Assembly: GCA_947446605.1 (NCBI GenBank)
Contig: CANFHJ010000004.1
Coordinates: 1 to 58,954 of the forward strand
From: Bacteroidota bacterium
GTDB lineage: Bacteria; Bacteroidota; Bacteroidia; UKL13-3
Direction of reading: 5' to 3'
Length of the DNA stretch: 58,954 nucleotides
The translations under genes and the position numbers were made by a program. Below the pieces are notes generated by a model. That model ran no database searches and was not told where the DNA came from. It saw only the letters and a program-made list of their open reading frames with translations. The number at the start of each line of letters is the position of its first letter. Position 1 is the stretch's first letter. Below are positions 30,031-39,625 of the stretch, one piece after another.

Positions 30031-31302
30031 TTAACTATACAATGGAAAACCTTCCATTAATCGGTTAACATCTTTCTTTACTTCTGCTAAAACAGCTGCG
30101 TTTTCTGCGTTCATAAGCACCTTGTCAATTAAGCTAACAATGTTACCCATTTGCGCTTCTTTAAGGTTTCTGCTGGTAATTGCAGCAGTACCAATTCTAA
30201 TTCCTGAAGTTACAAAAGGTGATTTATCATCAAATGGAACCATGTTTTTGTTAATGGTAATATCTGCTTGTATCAAAGCATTTTCAGCTGCTTTACCGCT
30301 AATGTTTTTATTGCGCAAGTCAATTAACATTAAATGATTATCTGTACCACCGCTAATAATTTTATAACCCAAATCAACAAAGGCATTTGCCATAGCATTG
30401 GCATTGGTTCTAACCTGTTTTATATACGTGTGGTAATCATCACTCAAAGCCTCTCCAAAAGCAACGGCTTTGGCTGCAATTACATGCTCCAATGGACCAC
30501 CTTGTGTACCAGGAAAAACAGCGCCATCCAAAATAGCACTCATCATTTTAGGCTCGCCTTTTGGCGTGGTTAATCCCCAAGGGTTTTCAAAATCTTTACC
30601 CATCATTATTATTCCACCCCTTGGCCCACGCAAGGTTTTATGGGTAGTAGAAGTTACTATATGGCAATGAACCATTGGGTCGTTCAATAGTTTTCCCGCA
30701 ATTAATCCCGCAGGATGCGAAATATCTGCCAACAACAAGGCTCCTACTGAATCTGCTATTGCGCGTAACCTTGCGTAATCCCAATCACGGCTATATGCCG
30801 ATGCACCACATATAATCAATTTAGGTAATTCGCGTTTGGCAATTACTTCTACTTTATCCCAATCAATTAATCCAGAATCTGGCTCTACACCATAAAAACT
30901 TGGCTTATATAATTTGCCCGAAAAATTTACTGGCGAACCATGCGTTAAATGTCCACCGTGTGACAAATCAAATCCCAATATTTTATCTCCAGGGTTCAAT
31001 ATGCCAAGCATAACAGCTGCGTTTGCTTGCGCTCCACTGTGTGGTTGCACGTTTGCCCATGCCGCTCCAAATAATTTTTTTAAACGATCTATAGCAATGT
31101 TTTCTACCACATCTACAACCTCACAACCACCATAATAACGCTTCCCGGGCAAGCCTTCTGCATACTTATTGGTTAATACAGAACCCATAGCCTCCATTAC
31201 CTGTTTGCTAACAAAATTTTCAGAAGCAATTAGCTCTAATCCGTGCTCTTGGCGGTGCAATTCTTTTTCAATTAAATTGAAAATTTCTTGGTCTCTGCTC
31301 AT
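30031..31302 (-). CDS. glyA: Serine hydroxymethyltransferase
   Basis: [59 protein letters not shown]. Confidence 0.97.
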   Translation of the reverse strand: MSRDQEIFNLIEKELHRQEHGLELIASENFVSKQVMEAMGSVLTNKYAEGLPGKRYYGGCEVVDVVENIAIDRLKKLFGAAWANVQPHSGAQANAAVMLGILNPGDKILGFDLSHGGHLTHGSPVNFSGKLYKPSFYGVEPDSGLIDWDKVEVIAKRELPKLIICGASAYSRDWDYARLRAIADSVGALLLADISHPAGLIAGKLLNDPMVHCHIVTSTTHKTLRGPRGGIIMMGKDFENPWGLTTPKGEPKMMSAILDGAVFPGTQGGPLEHVIAAKAVAFGEALSDDYHTYIKQVRTNANAMANAFVDLGYKIISGGTDNHLMLIDLRNKNISGKAAENALIQADITINKNMVPFDDKSPFVTSGIRIGTAAITSRNLKEAQMGNIVSLIDKVLMNAENAAVLAEVKKDVNRLMEGFPLYS

Positions 31303-31338
31303 ATTTTATGTGGGTTGAATGGCCTGCAAAATAGTATT

Positions 31339-31370
31339 TTGGAACTAACTAATAAAATAGTTTATTTTCG
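31339..31370 (+). promoter_or_regulatory. Candidate Bacteroidota-type promoter of the nucleotidyltransferase gene
   Basis: TTG (31339) - 21 nt - TATTTTCG (31363), resembling TTTG/TAnnTTTG with one mismatch. Confidence 0.35.
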
Positions 31371-31382
31371 TGTCTTCTATTT

Positions 31383-32411
31383 TTGGGTTCGAACCAAAAC
31401 ATGAATGAAAAAATAAACATGAAAGCAATTATTCCTGTAGCCGGAATTGGCACGCGCTTAAGACCTCATACGCACACACAACCTAAAGCATTAATTCCAA
31501 TTGCTGGTAAACCCATTTTGGCGCATATTACCGAAAGTTTAATAGATGCGGGTATCAATGATTTTGTTTTTATTATTGGCTACCTAGGCGACAAAATAGA
31601 GCAATACATTCTCCAACACTATCCCAATATCAACGCGCAATTTGTTATTCAAACAACCGGCAAGGGTGTTGGCCACGCTATTTGGTTGGCAAAAGATTGT
31701 ATTCTCCCTAATGAAGAAGTGTTAATCATTTTTGGCGATACCATTATTGATGCAAACCTTAACGAAATATGTAATACAGAAGGTAATTGGTTAGGCGTAA
31801 AAAAAGTAGAAGACCCGCGTCTTTTTGGTGTTGCAGAAATGGACAAAGACGGGAAAATTTTACGTGTTATAGAAAAGCCCAACATCCCTAAAAGCAATAT
31901 GGCATTAGTGGGTGTATACAAAATAAAAGACAGCAAAGAGCTCCTTGAGGCTTTAGATATTAACCTTGCCAAAAAACTAAAAACACACGGTGAATTTACG
32001 CTCACAGATGCTATCATGCAAATGATAGATAACGGCATTGAGTTTCAATCTTTCGGAGTTTCTAATTGGTTCGATTGTGGTAAAAAAGAAATTTTATTGG
32101 AAACTAATTCACTTCTTCTTAAGCGCTTAAACTACGATACTTCTAAATACATTTTCGAAAATACAATTGTTATACCGCCCGTATTTATAGGCGAAGGTTG
32201 CAAAATTAGCAACTCTATTATTGGACCAAATGTATCAATAGGCGAAAATGCAATTCTCAATTACGCAACCATTAAAGACTCCATTATAGGACCATATGCG
32301 CAAATTGAATTTGCCATCCTTCACCGCTCTCTTATTGGAAACGATGCACTCTTAAAAGGCATGAGCCAAAGCCTAAATATTGGCGATAGCACTGAAATAA
32401 ATTTTGGATAA
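31383..32411 (+). CDS. Sugar-phosphate nucleotidyltransferase (RmlA/GlmU-like with left-handed beta-helix C-terminus)
   Basis: MKAIIPVAGIGTRLRPHTHTQPKALIPIAGKPI; hexapeptide-like C-terminus. Start may be ATG 31401 rather than TTG 31383. Confidence 0.9.
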   Translation: MGSNQNMNEKINMKAIIPVAGIGTRLRPHTHTQPKALIPIAGKPILAHITESLIDAGINDFVFIIGYLGDKIEQYILQHYPNINAQFVIQTTGKGVGHAIWLAKDCILPNEEVLIIFGDTIIDANLNEICNTEGNWLGVKKVEDPRLFGVAEMDKDGKILRVIEKPNIPKSNMALVGVYKIKDSKELLEALDINLAKKLKTHGEFTLTDAIMQMIDNGIEFQSFGVSNWFDCGKKEILLETNSLLLKRLNYDTSKYIFENTIVIPPVFIGEGCKISNSIIGPNVSIGENAILNYATIKDSIIGPYAQIEFAILHRSLIGNDALLKGMSQSLNIGDSTEINFG

Positions 32412-32426
32412 ATATTACACCTTCCC

Positions 32427-32469
32427 AAAAAAAAAGAGCAATACCCTTTTGGATATTGCTCTTTTTTTT
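32427..32469. terminator. Bidirectional terminator between convergent genes
   Basis: AAAAAAGAGCAATAcCC-TTTT-GGaTATTGCTCTTTTTT. Confidence 0.9.
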
Positions 32470-32482
32470 GCGTATTAAAAAC

Positions 32483-33169
32483 TTATTGTTTTAAAAACTT
32501 TTGTACAATTAATCCTCTTTCTGTTTGTGCATACAATACATACAAACCATTGCTTAATCCACTCACATCAATGCTGTTTTGCATTGCTTCACCTTCTCCC
32601 ACTAATTTGCCAGCCAAATCATAAACCTTAAAGGTACTTGCATTTGCACCCTCAATATTCAAACGGCTATTTGTAGGCATAGGATATAACCTGTAACAAT
32701 GTGCGTCTAATTTCTTTATCCCAACATTGCTGCCATTATAGTCTATTACCACGCGCATCATGTCGCGGTTGTACATCAAATTACTGGTAGTAACACCTAC
32801 CAACCCTGTTAACAATACATAAAAATCTCTCTCACCAAACAAAGTTGAGTTAGGAGCAATATGATATTTAAGTACATGCTTATTACTCGAATCATATAAA
32901 TTAGTTCCTACAGGAAATATCCATTTAATTGGAGGAAAATTAAATTCAAAGTTATTTCTAGCAGAACCATCTATAACCGAAACGTCTGCACCTACAGGCG
33001 TGCGCAAGGTGTCATTGTTGGGTGTCCAAACAACCAACTCTACGCCTGCAGCTGTGTCTTCACTATTCCAATTGTCTATTGCCAATGGATTAGTAAAACC
33101 AAACCTGATTTGAGCCTGCGTAAAATAGCCGCTCAATAAAAATAAACCTATGATTAAAACTTTTTTCAT
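32483..33169 (-). CDS. Secreted protein with T9SS type A sorting domain
   Basis: Signal peptide; C-terminal YRLYPMPTNSRLNIEGANASTFKVYDLAGKLV...GLYVLYAQTERGLIVQKFLKQ. Confidence 0.82.
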   Translation of the reverse strand: MKKVLIIGLFLLSGYFTQAQIRFGFTNPLAIDNWNSEDTAAGVELVVWTPNNDTLRTPVGADVSVIDGSARNNFEFNFPPIKWIFPVGTNLYDSSNKHVLKYHIAPNSTLFGERDFYVLLTGLVGVTTSNLMYNRDMMRVVIDYNGSNVGIKKLDAHCYRLYPMPTNSRLNIEGANASTFKVYDLAGKLVGEGEAMQNSIDVSGLSNGLYVLYAQTERGLIVQKFLKQ

Positions 33170-33305
33170 TCTTCTTAATTTTTAAAGTGCCAAACTTTAA
33201 TAAGCAAAACACTTCTTGTACATCTATTTCAAAAGAAACTTATAGAACAATTGAATTACAAGTTTAATAAAATATTTGGTGTAAAAAAACCAAAAAAACG
33301 CCTAA

Positions 33306-34910
33306 TTACCTGATCCTGATTTTTTGACCTGGCACCACCGCCTCGTTCATTGGGTAGTTCAACTCTTTAATTTTTTCAACCTTAACCCCATATTTTCTAG
33401 CAATTCCATAAAGGGTTTCATGTGGCAACACCTTATGGTAATAGGGTTCTGGGCTAACTTCGTCCTTCTTTTCTGCTATTGTTATTTGCAGTGGAACTAT
33501 AACCAATTGTTGCCCCAAAGAAATGCTTTCATTGCTTAAATTATTGGTGGCCTTTAAATCTGCAACACTTAATCCATATGTTTTTGCAATGCCAAAAAGC
33601 GTCTCACTTTGTCTCACTACATGCACCCCAGGAATTACTTGCGGCTCCTTGGTATCTGCACTGCGAATCGCAGGATTAATAATTAAACGCTGACCAACGC
33701 CTATAGAATCATTGTATAGCGCATTTAAATATTGCAAAGCATCAACCCTAATTCCATATTTTTTACCAATACCATAAAGCGTTTCGCCTTGTTGAACGGT
33801 ATGGAAAAAACTCAAATTCTCCTTAAAAAAATGCATCGTATCGCTTTGCACATTAGTCTCAACTGGCTTTTGCGTTGCTAGGTTTTGAACAGGGTTTTCA
33901 TAAACCTGCTCATTGTAACTAGTATCCTTTGAAGGCATAACAAGAGTTGGCTTTACCTCTTCTTTTTTCAACAACAAAGCCTTCTCACGTTTGTTGTGTA
34001 AATACACCTCTTCGCCCGCGGCAGGCTCTTGTCCAGCTATTAAAAGGTTTCTTTCTAATAATTTATCTAATTTAATAGCATAACGCTGGCTAATCCAATA
34101 CATGCTTTCACTACCCAAAACCACATGAACCAAAACTTCAGATTTAGATTTTTTAGCTTTTAAATACACTGTGTCGCCCGCTTTGCAAATGGCATCTTTA
34201 CTCAAATCGTTATAACGGTAAATCTGGTATACTTTTACATCATAATCCATGGCAATTTGCGCATAACTTTCATTGGGCTTTGCAACAATTCCAGGCACAC
34301 CATTGTTCACAAACTCCTTGCCATAACTCTTTACGGCTTCTGCCTTTTCTTCTTTTAACTCTCTGTCCTCTTCCTCACTTAATTTAACCATATCGAACCT
34401 GTTCAAGTGATGGCGTTCAATAAAAGTAATTAACAATTCGGCATACTGAGGGTTAGTGGCATAACCTGCTTTTTTTAAACCCACCGCCCAAGACTTATAG
34501 TCGGTCTGATCCAAATCAAATAAAAATGCATAGCGAACATTCTTCATTAAGAAATCAGAATGGTCTCTGTAACTATCAATCGCAGCATCGTATTTTCTAA
34601 AACACTCCTGTGGCGCATCATCGTCTTCATATAGGGTTTTGCCCGTCCAGGTACTTTTACACTTAATACCAAAATGATTATTGGCTACAGTTGCCAACCT
34701 GCTATTTCCATTGCCACTTTCTAAAATGCCTTGCGCCAAAGTAATAGACGCTGGTATCTTGCTCCTATACATCTCATCAATGGCCAATGCACTGTACTTT
34801 TCTATGTATTGTTCAACAGTCATTTTCACTGCAACAGGAGGAGTTTCCCCTTGCGCAAACAATAGGCTTGGCAGCAAAATCAACATTAAAACAAGCGTCT
34901 TATTTTTCAT
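33306..34910 (-). CDS. Glucosaminidase (N-acetylmuramoyl-linkage hydrolase) with multiple LysM domains
   Basis: IPASITLAQGILESGNGNSRLATVANNHFGIKCK; repeated HxVxxGETLYGIxKKYGxxV LysM units; likely start MKNKTLVLMLILL (34910). Confidence 0.92.
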   Translation of the reverse strand: MKNKTLVLMLILLPSLLFAQGETPPVAVKMTVEQYIEKYSALAIDEMYRSKIPASITLAQGILESGNGNSRLATVANNHFGIKCKSTWTGKTLYEDDDAPQECFRKYDAAIDSYRDHSDFLMKNVRYAFLFDLDQTDYKSWAVGLKKAGYATNPQYAELLITFIERHHLNRFDMVKLSEEEDRELKEEKAEAVKSYGKEFVNNGVPGIVAKPNESYAQIAMDYDVKVYQIYRYNDLSKDAICKAGDTVYLKAKKSKSEVLVHVVLGSESMYWISQRYAIKLDKLLERNLLIAGQEPAAGEEVYLHNKREKALLLKKEEVKPTLVMPSKDTSYNEQVYENPVQNLATQKPVETNVQSDTMHFFKENLSFFHTVQQGETLYGIGKKYGIRVDALQYLNALYNDSIGVGQRLIINPAIRSADTKEPQVIPGVHVVRQSETLFGIAKTYGLSVADLKATNNLSNESISLGQQLVIVPLQITIAEKKDEVSPEPYYHKVLPHETLYGIARKYGVKVEKIKELNYPMNEAVVPGQKIRIR

Positions 34911-35079
34911 GGTATGTTGGCAAAAGTACAACTCAAACACTGTTCCAATTTGCTAGATTCCCCACACATAGCTCGCTTTGTATACAATTGTGTCCAAAAT
35001 TTTACTGCTTAAACTTTTAGGTTTTTATTAAGGCAATAACTAAACTTGCTTTCGTTTATAGGATTATAATTTTCTTTTT

Positions 35080-37188
35080 ATGTTAAGCATACGCAATACC
35101 ATCGCACTTCTTGTTTTAATGAGCATCAGCCCTGTTTTGAGCTGGGGCCAATTACAAGAAAAACCTGTTTGGCAACTCAAAACAAATAAAACAGAAGTAA
35201 AAACGGGCGACGAAATTGAACTCATTTTTACCAGCAAAATTCAAAAAGACTGGTACATGTATTCCAATGATTTCAGCGGAGATGTTGGACCAATTGTTGC
35301 TTTGTTTGAATTTGAAAAACACCCAAGCTACCAATTGGTTGGCAAACTAAAGCCCGTTGGAAACCACAAGCATTTCGACGAAGTTTTTGGGGGTGAGGTA
35401 TCCACCTTCGTTGGAAAAGCAGAGTTTCACCAAAAGGTTAAAATTCTTCAGGCAAACCCCAAAATAAAAGTTTCTGTGGAGTTTCAAGAATGCTCACAAA
35501 TTACAGGAATGTGTGTACTTTTTGACGATGTGCTTGAGTTTAAAAATATTAAAGTTTCTGGCGCCTCAATAGCGCAAAACCCAGAAACAACAAGCGAACC
35601 AGCCGCTGCAACAAGTCCTGCCGCCACATCGGTAGACACAACTAAAACCACCATAAACACTACAACAACTGCATCAAATAACAATGCCTGCGACTACAAA
35701 AATATGCAGGTACCAAACGATTCTTACATCAAAGAAAATGGCCAAAAAGGCGATCTAGATGGCAGCGGAGAATCGCTATTGGGATTTATGATTTATGCCT
35801 TCCTTTTTGGTTTAGGCGCTATCATGACTCCTTGTGTGTTTCCAATGATTCCAATGACCGTTACCTTCTTTACCAAACACCAAGACCACGGTAGATTCAA
35901 GGCATTTGTTTTCGGTCTGTTTATTATCCTTATTTATACCATTGTTGGAACCCTAGTGGCCATCTTTATGGGGCCAGATTTTGCAAATTGGCTCAGTACG
36001 CACTGGCTACCAAATATTCTGTTCTTCCTAATTTTTATGGTGTTTGCGGCTTCTTTCTTGGGAATGTTTGAAATAACATTGCCTCATAAATTCGTAAACT
36101 CCATGGACTCCAAATCAAGCATGTCATCCTATGGTGGTATTTTCTTTATGGCATTTACCATGGTATTGGTATCCTTCTCTTGCACAGGACCTCTTGTAGG
36201 TAATATTTTAATCCAAGCATTTGGCGGAACTTACCTTCGCCCTATTGCAGGAATGTTTGCCTTCTCTCTCGCATTTGCCATTCCATTTACCTTATTTGCC
36301 ATCTTCCCGCAATGGCTGAGTACCCTTCCTAAATCTGGTGGTTGGCTAAATTCGGTTAAAGTGGTGCTTGGTTTTATTGAGTTGGCTCTGGCGTTCAAAT
36401 TCCTTTCAACTGCAGATACCGTATACCAATGGGGTATCCTAAACCGTGATATTTACATTGCAATTTGGATCGTTATTGCCTTGTTACTTGGTCTTTACTT
36501 AATGGGTAAGTTTTTGACCGCCCACGATAGTCCAATTCAAAGCGTAAGCGTCCCTCGCCTATTTATGGCCATTGCCTCTTTCTCTTTTGCCATTTATCTT
36601 TTCCCTGGCCTATTTGGCGCACCACTGAGCGCAATATCAGGTTACCTGCCTCCGCAACACACTCTAGCTTTTGATTTATACACTTCAAAAGACACCAAAA
36701 ACAATATCAACGAAAACATTAAACACGAAAAAATATTTCACCTTCCACATAACCTTAAAGGCTTTTTTGATTATTGCCAAGCACTTGAGTATAGCAAAAA
36801 AGTAAACAAACCCGTATTCATTGATTTTACTGGACATGGCTGCGTTAACTGTCGTAAAATGGAAGCCAATGTGTGGAGCAATCCAGAGGTATTAAAAATG
36901 CTAAACGACGATTATATTGTTGTTGCATTGTACGCAGACAATAAAGAAACTTTACCAGAAAATGAATGGTATGTTTCTCCATATGATAACAAAGAAAAAA
37001 GAGAAATTGGCAAACAAAACCTCGATCTTCAAATTCGCAAATTCAATGCAAACGCACAGCCACTTTATGTACTTATAGATGGTTCAGAAAATATGCTCGC
37101 ATACCCAAGAGCTTTTAATGAAAGCGTTCCAGAGTTTGTAGAGTTCCTCAAAAAAGGAAAAGAAACCTATAAACGTATTCACCCTTAA
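35080..37188 (+). CDS. DsbD-like thiol:disulfide interchange protein / cytochrome c biogenesis transmembrane protein
   Basis: N-terminal DsbD-like domain, TM core (TPCVFPMIPMTVTFFTK), C-terminal thioredoxin domain with HGCVNCRKME. Confidence 0.9.
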   Translation: MLSIRNTIALLVLMSISPVLSWGQLQEKPVWQLKTNKTEVKTGDEIELIFTSKIQKDWYMYSNDFSGDVGPIVALFEFEKHPSYQLVGKLKPVGNHKHFDEVFGGEVSTFVGKAEFHQKVKILQANPKIKVSVEFQECSQITGMCVLFDDVLEFKNIKVSGASIAQNPETTSEPAAATSPAATSVDTTKTTINTTTTASNNNACDYKNMQVPNDSYIKENGQKGDLDGSGESLLGFMIYAFLFGLGAIMTPCVFPMIPMTVTFFTKHQDHGRFKAFVFGLFIILIYTIVGTLVAIFMGPDFANWLSTHWLPNILFFLIFMVFAASFLGMFEITLPHKFVNSMDSKSSMSSYGGIFFMAFTMVLVSFSCTGPLVGNILIQAFGGTYLRPIAGMFAFSLAFAIPFTLFAIFPQWLSTLPKSGGWLNSVKVVLGFIELALAFKFLSTADTVYQWGILNRDIYIAIWIVIALLLGLYLMGKFLTAHDSPIQSVSVPRLFMAIASFSFAIYLFPGLFGAPLSAISGYLPPQHTLAFDLYTSKDTKNNINENIKHEKIFHLPHNLKGFFDYCQALEYSKKVNKPVFIDFTGHGCVNCRKMEANVWSNPEVLKMLNDDYIVVALYADNKETLPENEWYVSPYDNKEKREIGKQNLDLQIRKFNANAQPLYVLIDGSENMLAYPRAFNESVPEFVEFLKKGKETYKRIHP

Positions 37189-37200
37189 GCACCAAACAAT

Positions 37201-37773
37201 ATGAATGCTATAAAACAACATTTTAGTGAGGCACATGAGGTGCTTTCCAATTTTTTAGCCAACGATAAAAATTTTGAAACTATTGAAGCTGCCGGAAAAT
37301 TAATGGTGGAATCCATTAAAAATGGTGGCAAAATTCTTAGTTGTGGAAACGGTGGCAGCATGTGCGATGCCATGCATTTTGCCGAAGAACTTACCGGAAA
37401 ATACAGAAACGATAGACCTGCTATTGCAGCAATTTCTATGAGCGATGTAAGTCATATGGCTTGCGTTGGAAACGATTATGGTTATGATTTTGTATTTAGC
37501 CGTTACCTAGAGGCTGTAGGCCGCGAAGGCGATGTGCTTTTAGGAATTTCAACCAGCGGTAACAGCAAAAATGTAATCAATGCCATGGAAGTGGCCCGCA
37601 AAAAAGGTATCAAAATTATTGGTCTCACCGGTAAAGATGGCGGCAAAATGGCCCCTCTTTGTGATGTTGAAATTCGTGCTCCTCACAGCAATTACGCAGA
37701 TAGAGCTCAGGAGATCCATATCAAATGTATTCATTCGCTCATCGATTATATCGAAAGAAGTTTATTTGCCTAA
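37201..37773 (+). CDS. gmhA: Sedoheptulose-7-phosphate isomerase (SIS domain)
   Basis: [34 protein letters not shown]...[17 protein letters not shown]. Confidence 0.9.
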   Translation: MNAIKQHFSEAHEVLSNFLANDKNFETIEAAGKLMVESIKNGGKILSCGNGGSMCDAMHFAEELTGKYRNDRPAIAAISMSDVSHMACVGNDYGYDFVFSRYLEAVGREGDVLLGISTSGNSKNVINAMEVARKKGIKIIGLTGKDGGKMAPLCDVEIRAPHSNYADRAQEIHIKCIHSLIDYIERSLFA

Positions 37774-37798
37774 TACCATTCATTAACACAAAAATCCT

Positions 37799-39496
37799 TT
37801 GCCAATCCGATCCATTTTTCGAAGAAAATCCATTGCCAATATCGTTGCCGACCACGATTTGGCAGAAAAAAACGGGCAGAATTTAACAAGAACACTTGGC
37901 TTTCGCGACCTTACAGCAATGGGCATCGCGGCAATTATTGGCGCAGGAATTTTTAGTACTATTGGAAACGCAAGTTTCAATGGCGGACCCGCTGTAGTTA
38001 CCCTCTTTATTTTTACAGCAATTGCTTGTGGATTTTCTGCTATGTGCTATGCAGAATTTGCATCAGTAATACCCATCAGTGGTAGTGCATATACCTACGC
38101 ATACGCAGCTTTTGGTGAAGTGGTAGCCTGGATTATTGGTTGGGCGCTCATCGTAGAATATGCCATCGGAAACATTGTTGTTGCCATCAGTTGGAGCGAT
38201 TACTTTACCGGATTAATGGCTGGCCTTGGCTGGCATATCCCAGAATATTTTAGCATGGACTACCTCTCTGCTAAACGCGGATTTGAAGAAGCCACACAAT
38301 TATTAAGCACACACCAATCAATCGGTTCGAACCTACAAGAAGCCTTTTTAGCCTGGTCTAATGCACCTGAGCTCTTTGGCCAAAAAATCATCCTCGACTT
38401 TCCTGCCCTGGCCATCGTAATTGCCATTACAGCGCTCATTTATAGGGGTGTTAAAGAAACCAAAAACGCCTCAAATATTATGGTAGCTATCAAACTTATT
38501 GTGGTAGCAATGGTTATTGTAGTAGGCGCATTTTATGTTAATCCGGCCAACTGGACACCATTTGCGCCAAACGGAATGAGTGGTGTAATGAAAGGTGTGT
38601 CCTCCGTATTCTTTGCCTATATTGGTTTTGACGCCCTGGCAACTACTGCAGAGGAATGCAAAAATCCCCGAAAAGATCTTCCCAAAAGCATGGTGGCCTC
38701 CCTAATTATTTGTACTATTTTATATATCCTAATAGCCTTAGTGCTTACGGGAATGGTAAACTACACAGAATTGGGTGTGGGTGATCCCCTTGCATTTGTT
38801 TTCGAAAAAGTACAACTACCCTGGATGCAAGGCATTGTAGCGGTTAGCGCAGTTATTGCAATGGCAAGTGTATTGCTTGTTTTTCAAAATGGTCAACCTC
38901 GCATTTGGATGAGCATGAGCAGAGATGGCCTTTTGCCAAAAAGATTCAGCGAAATTCACCCAAAATACAAAACCCCTTGGTTCGCCACAATTATTACTGG
39001 AATATTAGTGGCTATCCCTGCCCTTTTTATGAACCTCAAAGAAGTTACCGACCTTTCAAGCATTGGAACTCTTTTTGCTTTTGTTTTGGTGAATGCAGGA
39101 GTAATAAAAATGGAAAGCCATAAAAGTGAATACCATACCGGATTTAAAGTTCCATATATAAACGGCAAATACTATGTTCCTGCAATTTTCATATTGGCCT
39201 TAACAACAGTGTTTTTGCTGAATCAAAATGCGTTTGTAGAGTTCTTTTGTTTTAAAAATTTTTGGCACCAAATGCCTTTGCTCGCATTCCTAATATTATC
39301 TTTCTTTATGGCTATATTTTCTTATTTGAGAAACTACTCTTTAATTCCTGTTGTTGGGCTATTAAGCAATTTTTACTTAATGACAGAGCTAGGACTGTCA
39401 AATTGGATTGGCTTTAGCATATGGCTTGTATTTGGCCTAATTATCTATTTTTCATTTGGTGTTAAAAACAGCGCCTTACTTAAAACAAGAAATTAA
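37799..39496 (+). CDS. APC-family amino acid permease
   Basis: RDLTAMGIAAIIGAGIFSTIGNA; CAT-type 12+ TM permease; AYIGFDALATTAEECKNPRKDLP. Confidence 0.92.
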   Translation: MPIRSIFRRKSIANIVADHDLAEKNGQNLTRTLGFRDLTAMGIAAIIGAGIFSTIGNASFNGGPAVVTLFIFTAIACGFSAMCYAEFASVIPISGSAYTYAYAAFGEVVAWIIGWALIVEYAIGNIVVAISWSDYFTGLMAGLGWHIPEYFSMDYLSAKRGFEEATQLLSTHQSIGSNLQEAFLAWSNAPELFGQKIILDFPALAIVIAITALIYRGVKETKNASNIMVAIKLIVVAMVIVVGAFYVNPANWTPFAPNGMSGVMKGVSSVFFAYIGFDALATTAEECKNPRKDLPKSMVASLIICTILYILIALVLTGMVNYTELGVGDPLAFVFEKVQLPWMQGIVAVSAVIAMASVLLVFQNGQPRIWMSMSRDGLLPKRFSEIHPKYKTPWFATIITGILVAIPALFMNLKEVTDLSSIGTLFAFVLVNAGVIKMESHKSEYHTGFKVPYINGKYYVPAIFILALTTVFLLNQNAFVEFFCFKNFWHQMPLLAFLILSFFMAIFSYLRNYSLIPVVGLLSNFYLMTELGLSNWIGFSIWLVFGLIIYFSFGVKNSALLKTRN

Positions 39497-39566
39497 TCCT
39501 TTTTGGGCATTTAACTTCAAATTTCAGCACTTTATCAAACAATTTTGGCATTATAGCTATTATAGC

Positions 39567-39596
39567 TTGTATGTGGTTTTAATGAGCCTACTTTTG
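39567..39596 (+). promoter_or_regulatory. Bacteroidota-type promoter upstream of TonB receptor
   Basis: TTG (39567-39569) - 19 nt - TACTTTTG (39589-39596), matches TTTG-N19-TAnnTTTG. Confidence 0.55.
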
Positions 39597-39625
39597 CACA
39601 AATTTCTACACCTAATTTCAATAGC

